From Stenotrophomonas maltophilia R551-3 (GTDB lineage Bacteria; Pseudomonadota; Gammaproteobacteria; Xanthomonadales; Xanthomonadaceae), in assembly GCF_000020665.1 (NCBI RefSeq), contig NC_011071.1:3772501-3836500 (forward strand): a DNA stretch of 64,000 nucleotides, written 5' to 3'. The position numbers were made by a program, and so were the translations under genes. Positions 9,206 through 17,281 of this stretch are shown here, piece after piece; position 1 is the stretch's first letter, and each line of letters begins with the position of its first letter. The notes beneath the pieces were generated by a model. That model saw nothing but the letters and a program-made list of their open reading frames with translations, made no database searches and was not told the origin of the DNA.

Positions 9206-9229
9206 CCCTCTACCAAGGAGCCTTCTGCA

Positions 9230-9970
9230 ATGACGCTTCGAATCGCTTACGTCACCAGCGGCATGGGCAGTGTCGGCACTGCCATCTGCCAGAGCCTGGC
9301 CCGTGCCGGCCACACTGTGGTTGCTGGCTGTGCACCGAACTCGCCGCGCAAGGCCAACTGGCTGCGCGAGCAGCGCGAACAGGGCTTCGACTTCATCGCC
9401 TCCGAAGGCAACGCCACCGACTGGGCCTCGACCAGCGCCGCGTTCGCCAAGGTCCGCGCTGAAGTCGGTGAGGTCGACGTGCTGGTCAACAATTCCGGTG
9501 GCAGCCGCGACCTGCTGTTCCGGCAGATGACGGTGGAGGACTGGAATGCGGTGATCGCCTCCAACCTCAACTCGCTGTTCAACCTGACCAAGCAGGTCGT
9601 CGACGGCATGGCCACGCGGGGTTGGGGCCGCATCATCAACATCGGCTCGGTCAGCGCCCACAAGGGCCAGATCGGCCAGGTGAACTACGCCACCGCCAAG
9701 GCCGCGATGCACGGCTTCAGCCGTGCACTGGCCGCCGAAGTGGCCTCGCGTGGTGTCACCGTCAACACCTTGTCGCCGGGCTATATCGCCAGCCAGGCCA
9801 TCAGCAGTTTCCCGCCGGACGTGCTGGACCGGCTGGCCGCCTCGGTGCCGGTGCGGCGCCTGGGCCGTCCGGAGGAAGTGGCCGGCCTGTGTGCGTGGCT
9901 GGCCTCGGATGAAGCCTCGTACGTGACCGGCGCCGATTATCCGGTCAACGGTGGCCTGTACATGGGCTAA
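9230..9970 (+). CDS. Short-chain dehydrogenase/reductase, acetoacetyl-CoA reductase-like
   Basis: A cytoplasmic NAD(P)-dependent oxidoreductase of 246 residues. It has a Rossmann start with a variant glycine motif (TSGMGSVG), NNSGG, catalytic Ser (NIGSVSAHKG), Tyr/Lys (VNYATAKAAMHG) and the late TLSPGYI motif. The overall pattern is closest to PhbB/FabG-type 3-oxoacyl reductases. AAGGAG stands 9 nt before the ATG. It follows the CitMHS transporter by 24 bp and is almost certainly co-transcribed. Why a ketoacyl-type reductase belongs with a citrate transporter is unclear; it may act on a carboxylic acid derived from the transported substrate. Confidence 0.87.
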   Translation: MTLRIAYVTSGMGSVGTAICQSLARAGHTVVAGCAPNSPRKANWLREQREQGFDFIASEGNATDWASTSAAFAKVRAEVGEVDVLVNNSGGSRDLLFRQMTVEDWNAVIASNLNSLFNLTKQVVDGMATRGWGRIINIGSVSAHKGQIGQVNYATAKAAMHGFSRALAAEVASRGVTVNTLSPGYIASQAISSFPPDVLDRLAASVPVRRLGRPEEVAGLCAWLASDEASYVTGADYPVNGGLYMG

Positions 9971-10015
9971 GCCCTCGTCCACGCAGTACGTGGACCGCCT
10001 CCCCCACGGAGTGCG

Positions 10016-10063
10016 CGGGGCCGGTGAACCTTCGCTTGCGAGGGTGATCCGGCCTCTTTTTGT
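10016..10063 (+). terminator. Probable rho-independent terminator after the citrate-type operon
   Basis: An imperfect hairpin (GGGGCCGG ... CCGGCC with an inner CCTTCGC/GCGAGGG stem) is followed by TCTTTTTG. It would end the porin-CitMHS-SDR transcript. Confidence 0.55.
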
Positions 10064-10573
10064 TTCTGCATTTTCGGGACGCATTGCCCGATACATCGGC
10101 AGAACCGGTGTTTACCTGCCAACGCTCGCTGAGCCCGATGGATGAACGGCCGGACCGCTTCGGATCACCGGCGGCGTGGTCCTGCTGCAGGCCGATCACC
10201 AGCACGTGCACTCCGTGCGCCTGGATGTCGGGGGCGCCTGCGTTACGCGTCGGCAGATCGTCCAGCGCCAGATCGCGCCAGCGCTCGTGCTTCCTCCTTC
10301 AGGCCATGCCCCCGAACAGGCATTGACGCTGAGCTACCCGTCCCCGGACCGATGGATGAGCTACCTCTTTCCCGGATTGCATCACACGTGCGTCGCGCAG
10401 GTGATCCTCAAACCGGCAGATGCACCGCCGCCGTGACAGGAATGTTGCAGGACACGCACCACTGCCCTGCACTGTTCGTTGGTTTTCCGTAAAGAAGGTT
10501 TCATGTTCCGTTCGCATAGTGGCCATGCGCCGCGCATCCGTGCCGGTGACCACCCCCAATGCAACGGACCACC
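10064..10573. other. Gene-free stretch, possible decayed coding remnant on the minus strand
   Basis: No credible intact gene is present. On the minus strand, about 10432 down to 10090, one frame interrupted by a single TGA (near 10299) reads as protein-like sequence with normal codon choice, for example LALDDLPTRNAGAPDIQAHG and HVLVIGLQQDHAAGD. It may be a pseudogene fragment of unknown family. The last 100 bp must hold the promoter of the TonB receptor, but I see no clear Fur box. Confidence 0.3.
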
Positions 10574-12871
10574 ATGCAGACCCGACACCTGACGATCGCC
10601 GTGACGATCGCGCTCTCCGCCGCCGCCAGCGCCCATGCCGCCTCTGCCGCCGATACCGGCGCCAGCACCGATGCCGCGCTGAGCGCACAGACGTTGGATA
10701 CTGTCTCCGTGATCGGCCAGGGCGAGACCCGCCAGGTACAGCGCATCACCACGGTGGACAAGCAGGTACTGCCGCCGGGCACGAGCGGCCAGAAGATTCT
10801 CGACCGCCTGCCAGGTGTGTCGGTGCAGTCCAACGATGCCTTCGGTGCCAACGAGGAGTCGCAGACCATCAGCCTGCGCGGCTTCGACAAGAGTCGCCTC
10901 GGCTACACGCTGGACGGCATCCCGCTGGGTGACAACAGCTACGGCAACTACAACGGCCTGAGCATCGCCCGTGCACTGATCGCCGAGAACCTGGCCGGCG
11001 CCGAGCTGTCGCAGGGCATCGGCTCGCTGGGTGTGGCCTCGACCAGCAACCTGGGCGGCACCATCCAGTACTTCTCGATGGACCCCTCCACCGAGTTCGG
11101 CGGTCGCGCCAGCGTCACCGTTGGCGACAACAGCCAGCGCCGTGGCTACCTGCGCGTGGATACCGGCGACATCAACGGCTTCTCGGCCTATGTGTCCGGC
11201 GTGCACCAGGACCAGGACATGTGGGCCGCGCCGTACCAGAACCAGACCACCCGCCAGTTCAACGCAAAGGCGGTGTGGAACGTCGGCGACCATCGTTTCG
11301 GTGCATTCGTCGCGACATCGCGTGCCAGCCAGGCCAACTACGCTTACCTGTCCAAGGACATGCTGGCGCGCGGCCTGGGCTATGACTGGAACATCTACGC
11401 GCCGGACTGGGACCGCGCAGTGGCTGCCGCGTACTGCGCGCCGGGCACGCTGGACCGCAGCAAGTGCAAGTTCAGCGGTGGCGTCAACAGCATCGACGAT
11501 GCGTACTACCAGAGCCGCGCACTGCGTGACGACAACCTGTACTCGGTGGATGCCGACCTGCGCCTGGGCGAACAGGGCCGCCTGAAGCTGCTGGCCTACC
11601 ACCACGACAACCGTGGCCAGGGCCACTGGTGGGCACCGGGCCAGCCGTCCTACCCTGGCACCGACAAGATGTTGCCGATCTCGATCCGCAGCACCAACTA
11701 CACGATCAACCGCGATGGCCTGACCGCCGCGCTGTCGTGGACGGTGGGCATCCACGAACTGGAAGCCGGCCTGTGGTACGAGCAGAACGACCATAACGTG
11801 TCGCGCAACTTCTACTACATCAGCGGTCCGTTCCTGGACGACCTGTACCTGAAGAACCCGGACCGCCTGCTGTTCAACCAGGACTTCGACATCCGCACGC
11901 GCCAGTTCTACGTGCAGGACCGCATGCGCTTCCTCGACCAGCGCCTGACCGTGGACGTCGGCATCAAGAGCCCGAACACCCGCATGCGCGCCACCGCCAA
12001 CCCGGGCGTGGAAACCAGCATCGCCTCAGGCACGCTGACTGCCAAGGAATCGGTGCTGCCGCAGCTGGGCCTGGGCTTCAAGCTCAACGCCAACAACGAG
12101 CTGTTCGCCTCATATGCCGAAAACATCGCTGCCTTCGTCGGCGGTGGCAGCGGCGGCCCGCTGCAGGTGTCGCCGGAATCGTTCGCGGCCAGTGCCGGGC
12201 TTGAGCCGGAGAAGTCGAAGAGCCTGGAAGCCGGTTTCCGTACTTTCGGTGAGAAGTACCAGGCGTCGATCGCGGCCTACAACGTGAAGTTCGACAACCG
12301 CCTGCTGTCGCTGAACCCGTGCTCGAGCATCGAAGTCGGCACGCGTCCGGAGTGCGTGACACGCTTCATCAACGTCGGTTCGGTGAAGAGCCACGGCGCG
12401 GAGCTGACCTTCATCCTCAAGCCGATCGACGGCCTGCAGTGGTACAACGCGCTGTCCTGGAACAAGACCACCTACGAGGACGACTACCTGTCCGGCGGCG
12501 CGGTGGTACCGGTAGCCGGCAAGATCACCGTGGATACGCCGCAGCGCATGGCGTCCAGTGAGATCAGCTGGAACCGCGATGGCTTCTTCGCCAGCCTGCG
12601 TGCCAAGTACACCGGCAAACGTTACTACACCTACACCAACGACCAGTCGGTGCCAGGCGTGACCACCTTCGACGCCGGTGCGGGCTACGACTTCGGTCCG
12701 GGCCTGGGCCTGCGTAACGTGCGGGTGTCGTTGAACGCGACCAACCTGACCAACAAGCGCTACGCCGGCCAGCTGAGCTCGTTCGCACCGACCGATCCGA
12801 AGGGCACGCGCTATGCGATCCATGCGAGTGCGCCGCGGCAGCTGTTCATGACGGTGGCGGCGGAGTTCTAA
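10574..12871 (+). CDS. TonB-dependent outer-membrane receptor
   Basis: An outer-membrane active-transport barrel of 765 residues. A signal peptide (MQTRHLTIAVTIALSAAASAHA) is followed by a short TonB-box-like region (LDTVSVIG), a plug domain (SGQKILDRLPGVSVQSND, ISLRGFD, YTLDGIPLGD, STSNLGGTIQY) and a beta-barrel ending in LFMTVAAEF. ATG 10574 is preferred over ATG 10559 because it gives a clean signal peptide; neither has a strong ribosome-binding site. It lies downstream of the citrate-type operon in the same direction, so a metal-citrate ligand is a reasonable guess. FecA-type N-terminal signalling is absent, so no sigma/anti-sigma coupling is expected. Confidence 0.9.
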   Translation: MQTRHLTIAVTIALSAAASAHAASAADTGASTDAALSAQTLDTVSVIGQGETRQVQRITTVDKQVLPPGTSGQKILDRLPGVSVQSNDAFGANEESQTISLRGFDKSRLGYTLDGIPLGDNSYGNYNGLSIARALIAENLAGAELSQGIGSLGVASTSNLGGTIQYFSMDPSTEFGGRASVTVGDNSQRRGYLRVDTGDINGFSAYVSGVHQDQDMWAAPYQNQTTRQFNAKAVWNVGDHRFGAFVATSRASQANYAYLSKDMLARGLGYDWNIYAPDWDRAVAAAYCAPGTLDRSKCKFSGGVNSIDDAYYQSRALRDDNLYSVDADLRLGEQGRLKLLAYHHDNRGQGHWWAPGQPSYPGTDKMLPISIRSTNYTINRDGLTAALSWTVGIHELEAGLWYEQNDHNVSRNFYYISGPFLDDLYLKNPDRLLFNQDFDIRTRQFYVQDRMRFLDQRLTVDVGIKSPNTRMRATANPGVETSIASGTLTAKESVLPQLGLGFKLNANNELFASYAENIAAFVGGGSGGPLQVSPESFAASAGLEPEKSKSLEAGFRTFGEKYQASIAAYNVKFDNRLLSLNPCSSIEVGTRPECVTRFINVGSVKSHGAELTFILKPIDGLQWYNALSWNKTTYEDDYLSGGAVVPVAGKITVDTPQRMASSEISWNRDGFFASLRAKYTGKRYYTYTNDQSVPGVTTFDAGAGYDFGPGLGLRNVRVSLNATNLTNKRYAGQLSSFAPTDPKGTRYAIHASAPRQLFMTVAAEF

Positions 12872-13315
12872 ATCGAAAGCGGGCGCTGCGGCGCGTTGAT
12901 TGTTCCTGCATGGCGTGGGTAGGCAGGCCCATGCAGGACACGCCGTAAACCCATCCATGGGGGCTCGATCGGCGCATCCATGCGCCTCACGGTCCTGCAT
13001 GGGCCTGCCTACCCACGCTGGACAGTTCCCCGCGCCGGCGCGGAGGCAATTGAAAGCAAGAGCAAAAGCAAAAGCAAAGAGCCGGGCACTGCCCGGCTCT
13101 TTGCTTTTCAAGCTTTTCAAACGCAATCCCTCTGGTGGATTGCTGGCCGTCTCGCAGGAAATTGTCTGGAGCGGGGGGCTTGCGCTGGCCAGGACCGTCC
13201 ACGGCATGGATGCCGTGGCCGAGCCTACAGGGACGTACTTGCGGCGTGTCCTGGCCAGCGCAAGCCCCCCGCTCTCTCCGATATCAACCAAGACGCCACA
13301 AGCCGCCAACGCATT
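12872..13315. repeat. Composite nested palindrome B (two inverted three-stem units around a terminator)
   Basis: The gap between the convergent TonB receptor and QEGLA genes is almost entirely palindromic. Unit B1 (12913-13018) and the inverted unit B2 (13169-13274) each have perfectly complementary 27-nt arms, yet the arms of B1 and B2 are unrelated to each other. Inside each unit are the conserved short hairpins with loops ATCCAT/GTCCCT and ATCCAT. Between the units lie AGCAAA-type short repeats and a perfect 18-bp-stem terminator (13070-13108). Architecture and conserved core match the elements at 2009-2525 and 48901-49436. Confidence 0.85.
13070..13108. terminator. Bidirectional rho-independent terminator
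   Basis: A perfect 18-bp stem with a 3-nt loop: AAAAGCAAAGAGCCGGGC, act, and its exact complement ending in CTTTGCTTTT. It serves both convergent neighbours and sits at the centre of composite palindrome B. Confidence 0.85.
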
Positions 13316-14569
13316 TCATTCCGGCGCCAGCTGGTCCATCCGTATCCGGTTGGCGAACAGCGAGAACGCCAGCATGCCGGCCAGGCCGTTCGCCCGGCTC
13401 ACCCAGTGCGGCAGCCAGCGCGGCGGCTTCAATACACCGGACTCGAACAACGGCGCGAACGCGATCGCATCGGTCAGACTCATCTTGCCCGCGAACAACC
13501 AGCGACAGACCTGCAGGCGGTCCTCGGCCAGCATGTGGCGGAAGAACGTGTGCACCGACACCAGGCCGCGCAGGTACACCGTGTCCTTGGTGAACGCCAG
13601 GCCGCCACTCGGCGGTACCCCACGGAACACGCGCTGCGCCGAAGCGAAACTTTCTTCAGCGTTCTGCCCGGCATCGCAGAAATAGCGGAACACTTCGATG
13701 AAATCGGCGCCTTCGCGTGCCATGGCAATCGCTTCAGTACGCAGGCTGATGCGCTTGAGGCGCTCGATGTCGATGCTGCCGGTGATCTGCTCGGCGAAGG
13801 TGGCCAGCCCTTCCTGGGTCGCGGTCACCCGCGGCGAGGACAGTGCCAGACTGGGCAGCACCGGCTGCTCGCGGCCGTTCAGGGCGGTCAGCGAATGCAC
13901 CAGCGCTTCATGGTGGAACAGCTGTGCGCGGTCGTAGGCGCTGAAGCGTGCACTGGTGCGCAGGCGGATGCGGGTCGGGCCGGCGGCGGCCTTGGACACC
14001 AGCTCCGGGTCCAGCTGCACCTGGATGATGCGCGATTCAAAGAACGCGTCCAGATCGTTCTGCAGCTGCAGTTGCAGGGCGATGGCCGAGACCGGCACCT
14101 GTTCTTCCGGCGCCAGCAGTTCGTGGTCCAGTTCGGCGGCGATCTGGATGAAGTGGCGTGCAGCCTCACGCGTACTTGGGCCATTTCCCGGCAGCGGCTG
14201 CTCGGGCGCACCGAAAAGCTGCACCGAGCAACGGTCGACGGCGGCGGTGCCCAGTCCTTCCAGCAGCTGCGCAGCCAGATCCCAGCTCTGCGCTGACTGC
14301 CGCACGTAGTGACCCAGTGGATGGCTGTCGTCGCAGTCGGCGGCAATCGCGGCCAGCGCACGACGTTCCTCGCTGAAATCCAGCTTCGGGTAGTCCACCT
14401 TCGGCAGTACCGGCTGGCCGCGTGCCACGCTGGCCAGGAACGGTGCCTGCAGCGTCGCCGGCCAGCTGGTCAGGCCCAGCAGGCGGATGCCCCCCACGGC
14501 CTCGACCAGGCGCGCATCGAGCGCTGCATGGTGGGCCACGTCACGGTCCAGCGTCGCGGTCGGTTCCAT
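13316..14569 (-). CDS. QEGLA-motif protein (DUF1704, flavohemoglobin expression-modulating family)
   Basis: A cytoplasmic protein of 417 residues. The diagnostic ATQEGLATFAEQ motif and the FHHEALVHSLTAL segment identify the DUF1704/QEGLA family, thought to be tyrosine/peptidase-like metal proteins from the HxxxH-like and E motifs. Molecular function is not established. I start at MEPTATLDRD (14569); the upstream extension of the frame runs through GTAG-type repeats and is not protein-like. No operon partner is evident. It converges on the TonB receptor across composite palindrome B. Confidence 0.88.
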   Translation of the reverse strand: MEPTATLDRDVAHHAALDARLVEAVGGIRLLGLTSWPATLQAPFLASVARGQPVLPKVDYPKLDFSEERRALAAIAADCDDSHPLGHYVRQSAQSWDLAAQLLEGLGTAAVDRCSVQLFGAPEQPLPGNGPSTREAARHFIQIAAELDHELLAPEEQVPVSAIALQLQLQNDLDAFFESRIIQVQLDPELVSKAAAGPTRIRLRTSARFSAYDRAQLFHHEALVHSLTALNGREQPVLPSLALSSPRVTATQEGLATFAEQITGSIDIERLKRISLRTEAIAMAREGADFIEVFRYFCDAGQNAEESFASAQRVFRGVPPSGGLAFTKDTVYLRGLVSVHTFFRHMLAEDRLQVCRWLFAGKMSLTDAIAFAPLFESGVLKPPRWLPHWVSRANGLAGMLAFSLFANRIRMDQLAPE

Positions 14570-14600
14570 GGGCGGACTATAGCGCCCTGCCCGCACGTTG

Positions 14601-14676
14601 GTAGCTGCCAACCTGGGTTGGCATCCGCCGAAGGCGGGCTTCGGATACATCCGTGCCAACCAAGGTTGGCACCTAC
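14601..14676. repeat. Inverted pair of GTAG palindromes (TGCCAACC subtype)
   Basis: GTAGCTGCCAACctgGGTTGGCA (14601-14623) and its inverted partner ending GGTTGGCACCTAC (14653-14676) form a dimer of the TTGGTTGGCA subtype of GTAG repeats. They lie between the QEGLA gene and rsgA, upstream of the former. Confidence 0.8.
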
Positions 14677-14730
14677 CAGGAGCGGGCAGTTGGCATCCAC
14701 CCGAAGCAGGCAGAGGCGGGTTTCATTGCA

Positions 14731-14769
14731 GGGGTCAGAGCCCATTGCGGTGCAATGGGATCCGACCCC
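14731..14769. repeat. GGGGTCAGAGCCC-type hairpin downstream of rsgA
   Basis: An 18-nt-arm inverted repeat, GGGGTCAGAGCCCATTGC / GCAATGGGATCCGACCCC with a 3-nt loop and one mismatched region, lies 11 bp beyond the rsgA stop codon. It resembles the GGGGTCATATCC hairpin at 49161-49201. It has no T-tract, so it may be a repeat rather than a terminator. Confidence 0.6.
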
Positions 14770-14779
14770 GCGATACCGA

Positions 14780-15880
14780 TCAGCGCCTGCGCGGCTTGCC
14801 GGCCGGGCGGAACTGCTGGCCCTTGCCCTTCTTGCCGCCACGCTCCTGCGCGGTTTCGGCCTGGCGCACGGCCAGCTTTGCCGCAGCTGCGGCCACTTCT
14901 TCCTTCAGCTTGAAGTAGTTCAGCAGCCGGCTTTCTTCAATCTCACCTGCGTCGATCGCTGCGCGTACGGCACAGCCCGGTTCCTGTTGATGCATGCAGT
15001 CGTTGAAGCGGCACTGCGCCGCCAGAGCTTCGATATCGGCGAAACCGCCTTCGGCCAGCGTCTCTTCACCGGTCGGCTTCAGTTCGCGCATGCCGGGGGT
15101 GTCGATCAGGCAGGCACCCATCGGCAACGGCATCAGCGCGCGGTGGGTGGTGGTGTGGCGACCACGCGAATCGTTGGCGCGCACCGTATTGGTCTTCATC
15201 CGCTGCTCGCCCAGCAGCGTGTTGGTCAACGTCGACTTGCCGGCACCGGAAGAACCGACCAGCACCACCGTGCGGCCCGGGCCCAGCCACGGTTCCAGCA
15301 CCGCCACACTGTCGGCATCCAGGCCGTTGATCGCATGCAGGGCGATGCCCTGCATCTCCAGCTCTTCCAGCACCGCCAGCGCATCCTCGCTGTATTCGGT
15401 CTGGTCGGCCTTGGTCAGCACCACCACCGGTTCGGCACCGCCACCGCCGACCAGCAGCAGGTAACGCTCGATGCGGCGCGGGTTGAAGTCGGCATCCAGG
15501 CCACAGACGATGAACACCGTATCGATGTTGGCCGCGATCACCTGCTGGTGGTAATGCTCGCCGGCCGCGCCACGCTTGATCGCGGTACGCCGTGGCAGCA
15601 GGGCAACGATGCGGATGCCATCCAGCAGGACCCAGTCGCCCACCGCCGGCCGTTCGTGGCTGGGGAAGCGCGGGCGCTGCCATTCCGGCAGTGATTCGGC
15701 CTTGATTGCCGCATCCGGGCCATCGGCCACGACATAGTGCGTTCGGTGCTGTTCGATCACCCGCGCCGGGCGGGCCTGCGGGTGGGTGGCCATCACAGCC
15801 TGCCAGTCGGCCTGCTGCGCCGGGCCCGGCCAGGGCCAGCCGATGGTCTGCAGGGCGGTGAAATCGGGAGTCTGGGTCAT
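14780..15880 (-). CDS. rsgA: Small ribosomal subunit biogenesis GTPase RsgA
   Basis: A cytoplasmic circularly permuted GTPase that acts late in 30S maturation (366 residues). An OB-fold region comes first (VGDWVLLDG), then G4 (VLTKAD), G1 P-loop (GSSGAGKST), G2/G3 region (GRHTTTHRA, LIDTPGMREL) and a zinc-binding C-terminus (CRFNDCMHQQEPGC). The last 40 residues are Lys/Arg-rich, as is common for rRNA binding. The frame is open for a further 2 kb upstream, antisense to alaA, with no meaning. Start is MTQTPDF at 15880; MAAM at 15889 is an equally possible start with a better-spaced AGGTAG. Confidence 0.95.
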   Translation of the reverse strand: MTQTPDFTALQTIGWPWPGPAQQADWQAVMATHPQARPARVIEQHRTHYVVADGPDAAIKAESLPEWQRPRFPSHERPAVGDWVLLDGIRIVALLPRRTAIKRGAAGEHYHQQVIAANIDTVFIVCGLDADFNPRRIERYLLLVGGGGAEPVVVLTKADQTEYSEDALAVLEELEMQGIALHAINGLDADSVAVLEPWLGPGRTVVLVGSSGAGKSTLTNTLLGEQRMKTNTVRANDSRGRHTTTHRALMPLPMGACLIDTPGMRELKPTGEETLAEGGFADIEALAAQCRFNDCMHQQEPGCAVRAAIDAGEIEESRLLNYFKLKEEVAAAAAKLAVRQAETAQERGGKKGKGQQFRPAGKPRRR

Positions 15881-16003
15881 CGCCGCCATTCTACCTGTGC
15901 CAGTGCCCCGCCAGCCCAACAACGGCAGGCCCTGGGGCCTTGCCATGCGCTGCAGCAATTCCGCTACCATGGAAGCCCCATGCCATTCGACGGCCCACCG
16001 CCC

Positions 16004-17278
16004 ATGTCCACCCCCTCGCCCAAGCCCCTGGTCATCCGCGAGCGCCTCTCCGAAGTGCGCTACGAAATCCGCGGAGAACTGGCACGGCGAGCGCGGGAGC
16101 TGGAAGCGCAGGGCCGCAAGCTGATCAAGCTCAACATCGGCAACCCCGGTGCGTTCGGCTTCCGTGCACCGGAACACCTTCAGCGCGCCATCGCCGATGA
16201 CATGGGCCGCACCGACCCCTATACCCACCAGCAGGGCCTGCCGGTGGCGCGCGAAGCCATCGCCGCCTACTACGCCCGTCGCGGTGCGCCCGATGCACAT
16301 CCGGACCGCGTGTTCGTCGGCAACGGCGTCAGCGAGCTGATCGACCTGTCGCTGCGGGCGTTGCTCAATCCGGGCGACGAGGTGCTGGTGCCCTCGCCGG
16401 ACTACCCGCTGTGGTCGGCCTCGACCATCCTCAACGACGGCCGCCCGGTGTACTACCGCTGCGCCGCCGAGAACGGCTTCCAGCCGGACCCGAGCGAGAT
16501 CGAGACGCTGGTGTCCTCGCGCACCCGCGCCATCGTGCTGATCAACCCGAACAATCCCAGCGGCGCCAGCTACCCGCGCGAGCTGCTGGAACGCGTGGTC
16601 GAGATCGCGCGCCGCCACAACCTGCTGCTGCTGGTCGACGAGATCTACGACCAGATCCTGTACGACGACGCGGTGTTCCAGCCGGTCGCGCCGCTGGCCG
16701 GCGACCACCCGTGCCTGACCTTCAGTGGCTTGAGCAAGGTGCACCGCGCCTGCGGCTGGCGCGTGGGCTGGGCCCACCTCAGCGGCGACGATGCGCGCCT
16801 GGGTGACTTCCGCGCCGCACTGGACCTGCTCGGTGCGCTGCGCCTGTGCGCCAACGTGCCGGGCCAGTACGCCATCGATGCCGCGGTGAATGGCCCGGAC
16901 ACCATCTCCGAGCTGTGCACCCCGGGTGGCCGCCTGTATGAAACCCGCCGCGCGGTGATCGAAGCCTGCGAAGCCAGCGAGCACCTGTCGCTGGTCGCCC
17001 CGGCCGGTGCGCTCTATGCGTTCCCGGCCGTGGTCGGCGCCGCCGCCAAGGGCTTCGACGACCACAATTTCGCGCTGGACCTGATGAACAACGAAGGCGT
17101 GCTGGTGGTGCCTGGCTCCAGTTTCAACGTGCCCTACCGCCATCATTTCCGCGTGACCCTGCTGCCGGAAGCCTCGGTGATGCGCGATGTGTTCGCGCGC
17201 ATCGACCGCGTGCTGGCCCGCCGCGCCGAAGACGCGACCAAGGTCGTGCCGTTGAAGCCACGCCGTTCGGTGGCCTGA
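16004..17278 (+). CDS. alaA: PLP-dependent alanine aminotransferase AlaA-like
   Basis: A cytoplasmic class I/II aminotransferase of 424 residues. It matches the AlaA glutamate-pyruvate aminotransferase pattern: VRYEIRGELARRARELEAQG, KLNIGNPGAFGF, DPYTHQQGLPVAREAIA, NPNNPSG, DEIYDQILYD, the Schiff-base Lys in SGLSKVHRACGWRVGW, and the substrate Arg in HHFRVTLLP. It makes alanine from pyruvate and glutamate. Start: MSTPSPKP at 16004 fits the family; ATG 15980, preceded by GGAAG, would add eight residues. Downstream genes for an SGNH hydrolase and a methyltransferase follow with only a few bases between, suggesting one operon. Confidence 0.92.
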   Translation: MSTPSPKPLVIRERLSEVRYEIRGELARRARELEAQGRKLIKLNIGNPGAFGFRAPEHLQRAIADDMGRTDPYTHQQGLPVAREAIAAYYARRGAPDAHPDRVFVGNGVSELIDLSLRALLNPGDEVLVPSPDYPLWSASTILNDGRPVYYRCAAENGFQPDPSEIETLVSSRTRAIVLINPNNPSGASYPRELLERVVEIARRHNLLLLVDEIYDQILYDDAVFQPVAPLAGDHPCLTFSGLSKVHRACGWRVGWAHLSGDDARLGDFRAALDLLGALRLCANVPGQYAIDAAVNGPDTISELCTPGGRLYETRRAVIEACEASEHLSLVAPAGALYAFPAVVGAAAKGFDDHNFALDLMNNEGVLVVPGSSFNVPYRHHFRVTLLPEASVMRDVFARIDRVLARRAEDATKVVPLKPRRSVA

Positions 17279-17281
17279 GCT

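Noticed and set aside
7400..10096. 898-residue open frame antisense to the porin, CitMHS and SDR genes
   Set aside because: Covers three well-supported genes on the other strand with His/Gln/Arg-rich nonsense composition; typical of frames with few stop codons at very high GC.
10574..12871. TonB receptor considered as a FecA-type transducer
   Set aside because: It lacks the N-terminal signalling domain and no FecI/FecR-type sigma or anti-sigma gene is near.
12872..13315. Small open frames in the three composite palindrome regions
   Set aside because: They follow the repeat arms, lack ribosome-binding sites and are not alike in amino-acid sequence between copies; the conservation is in base-pairing, not in coding.
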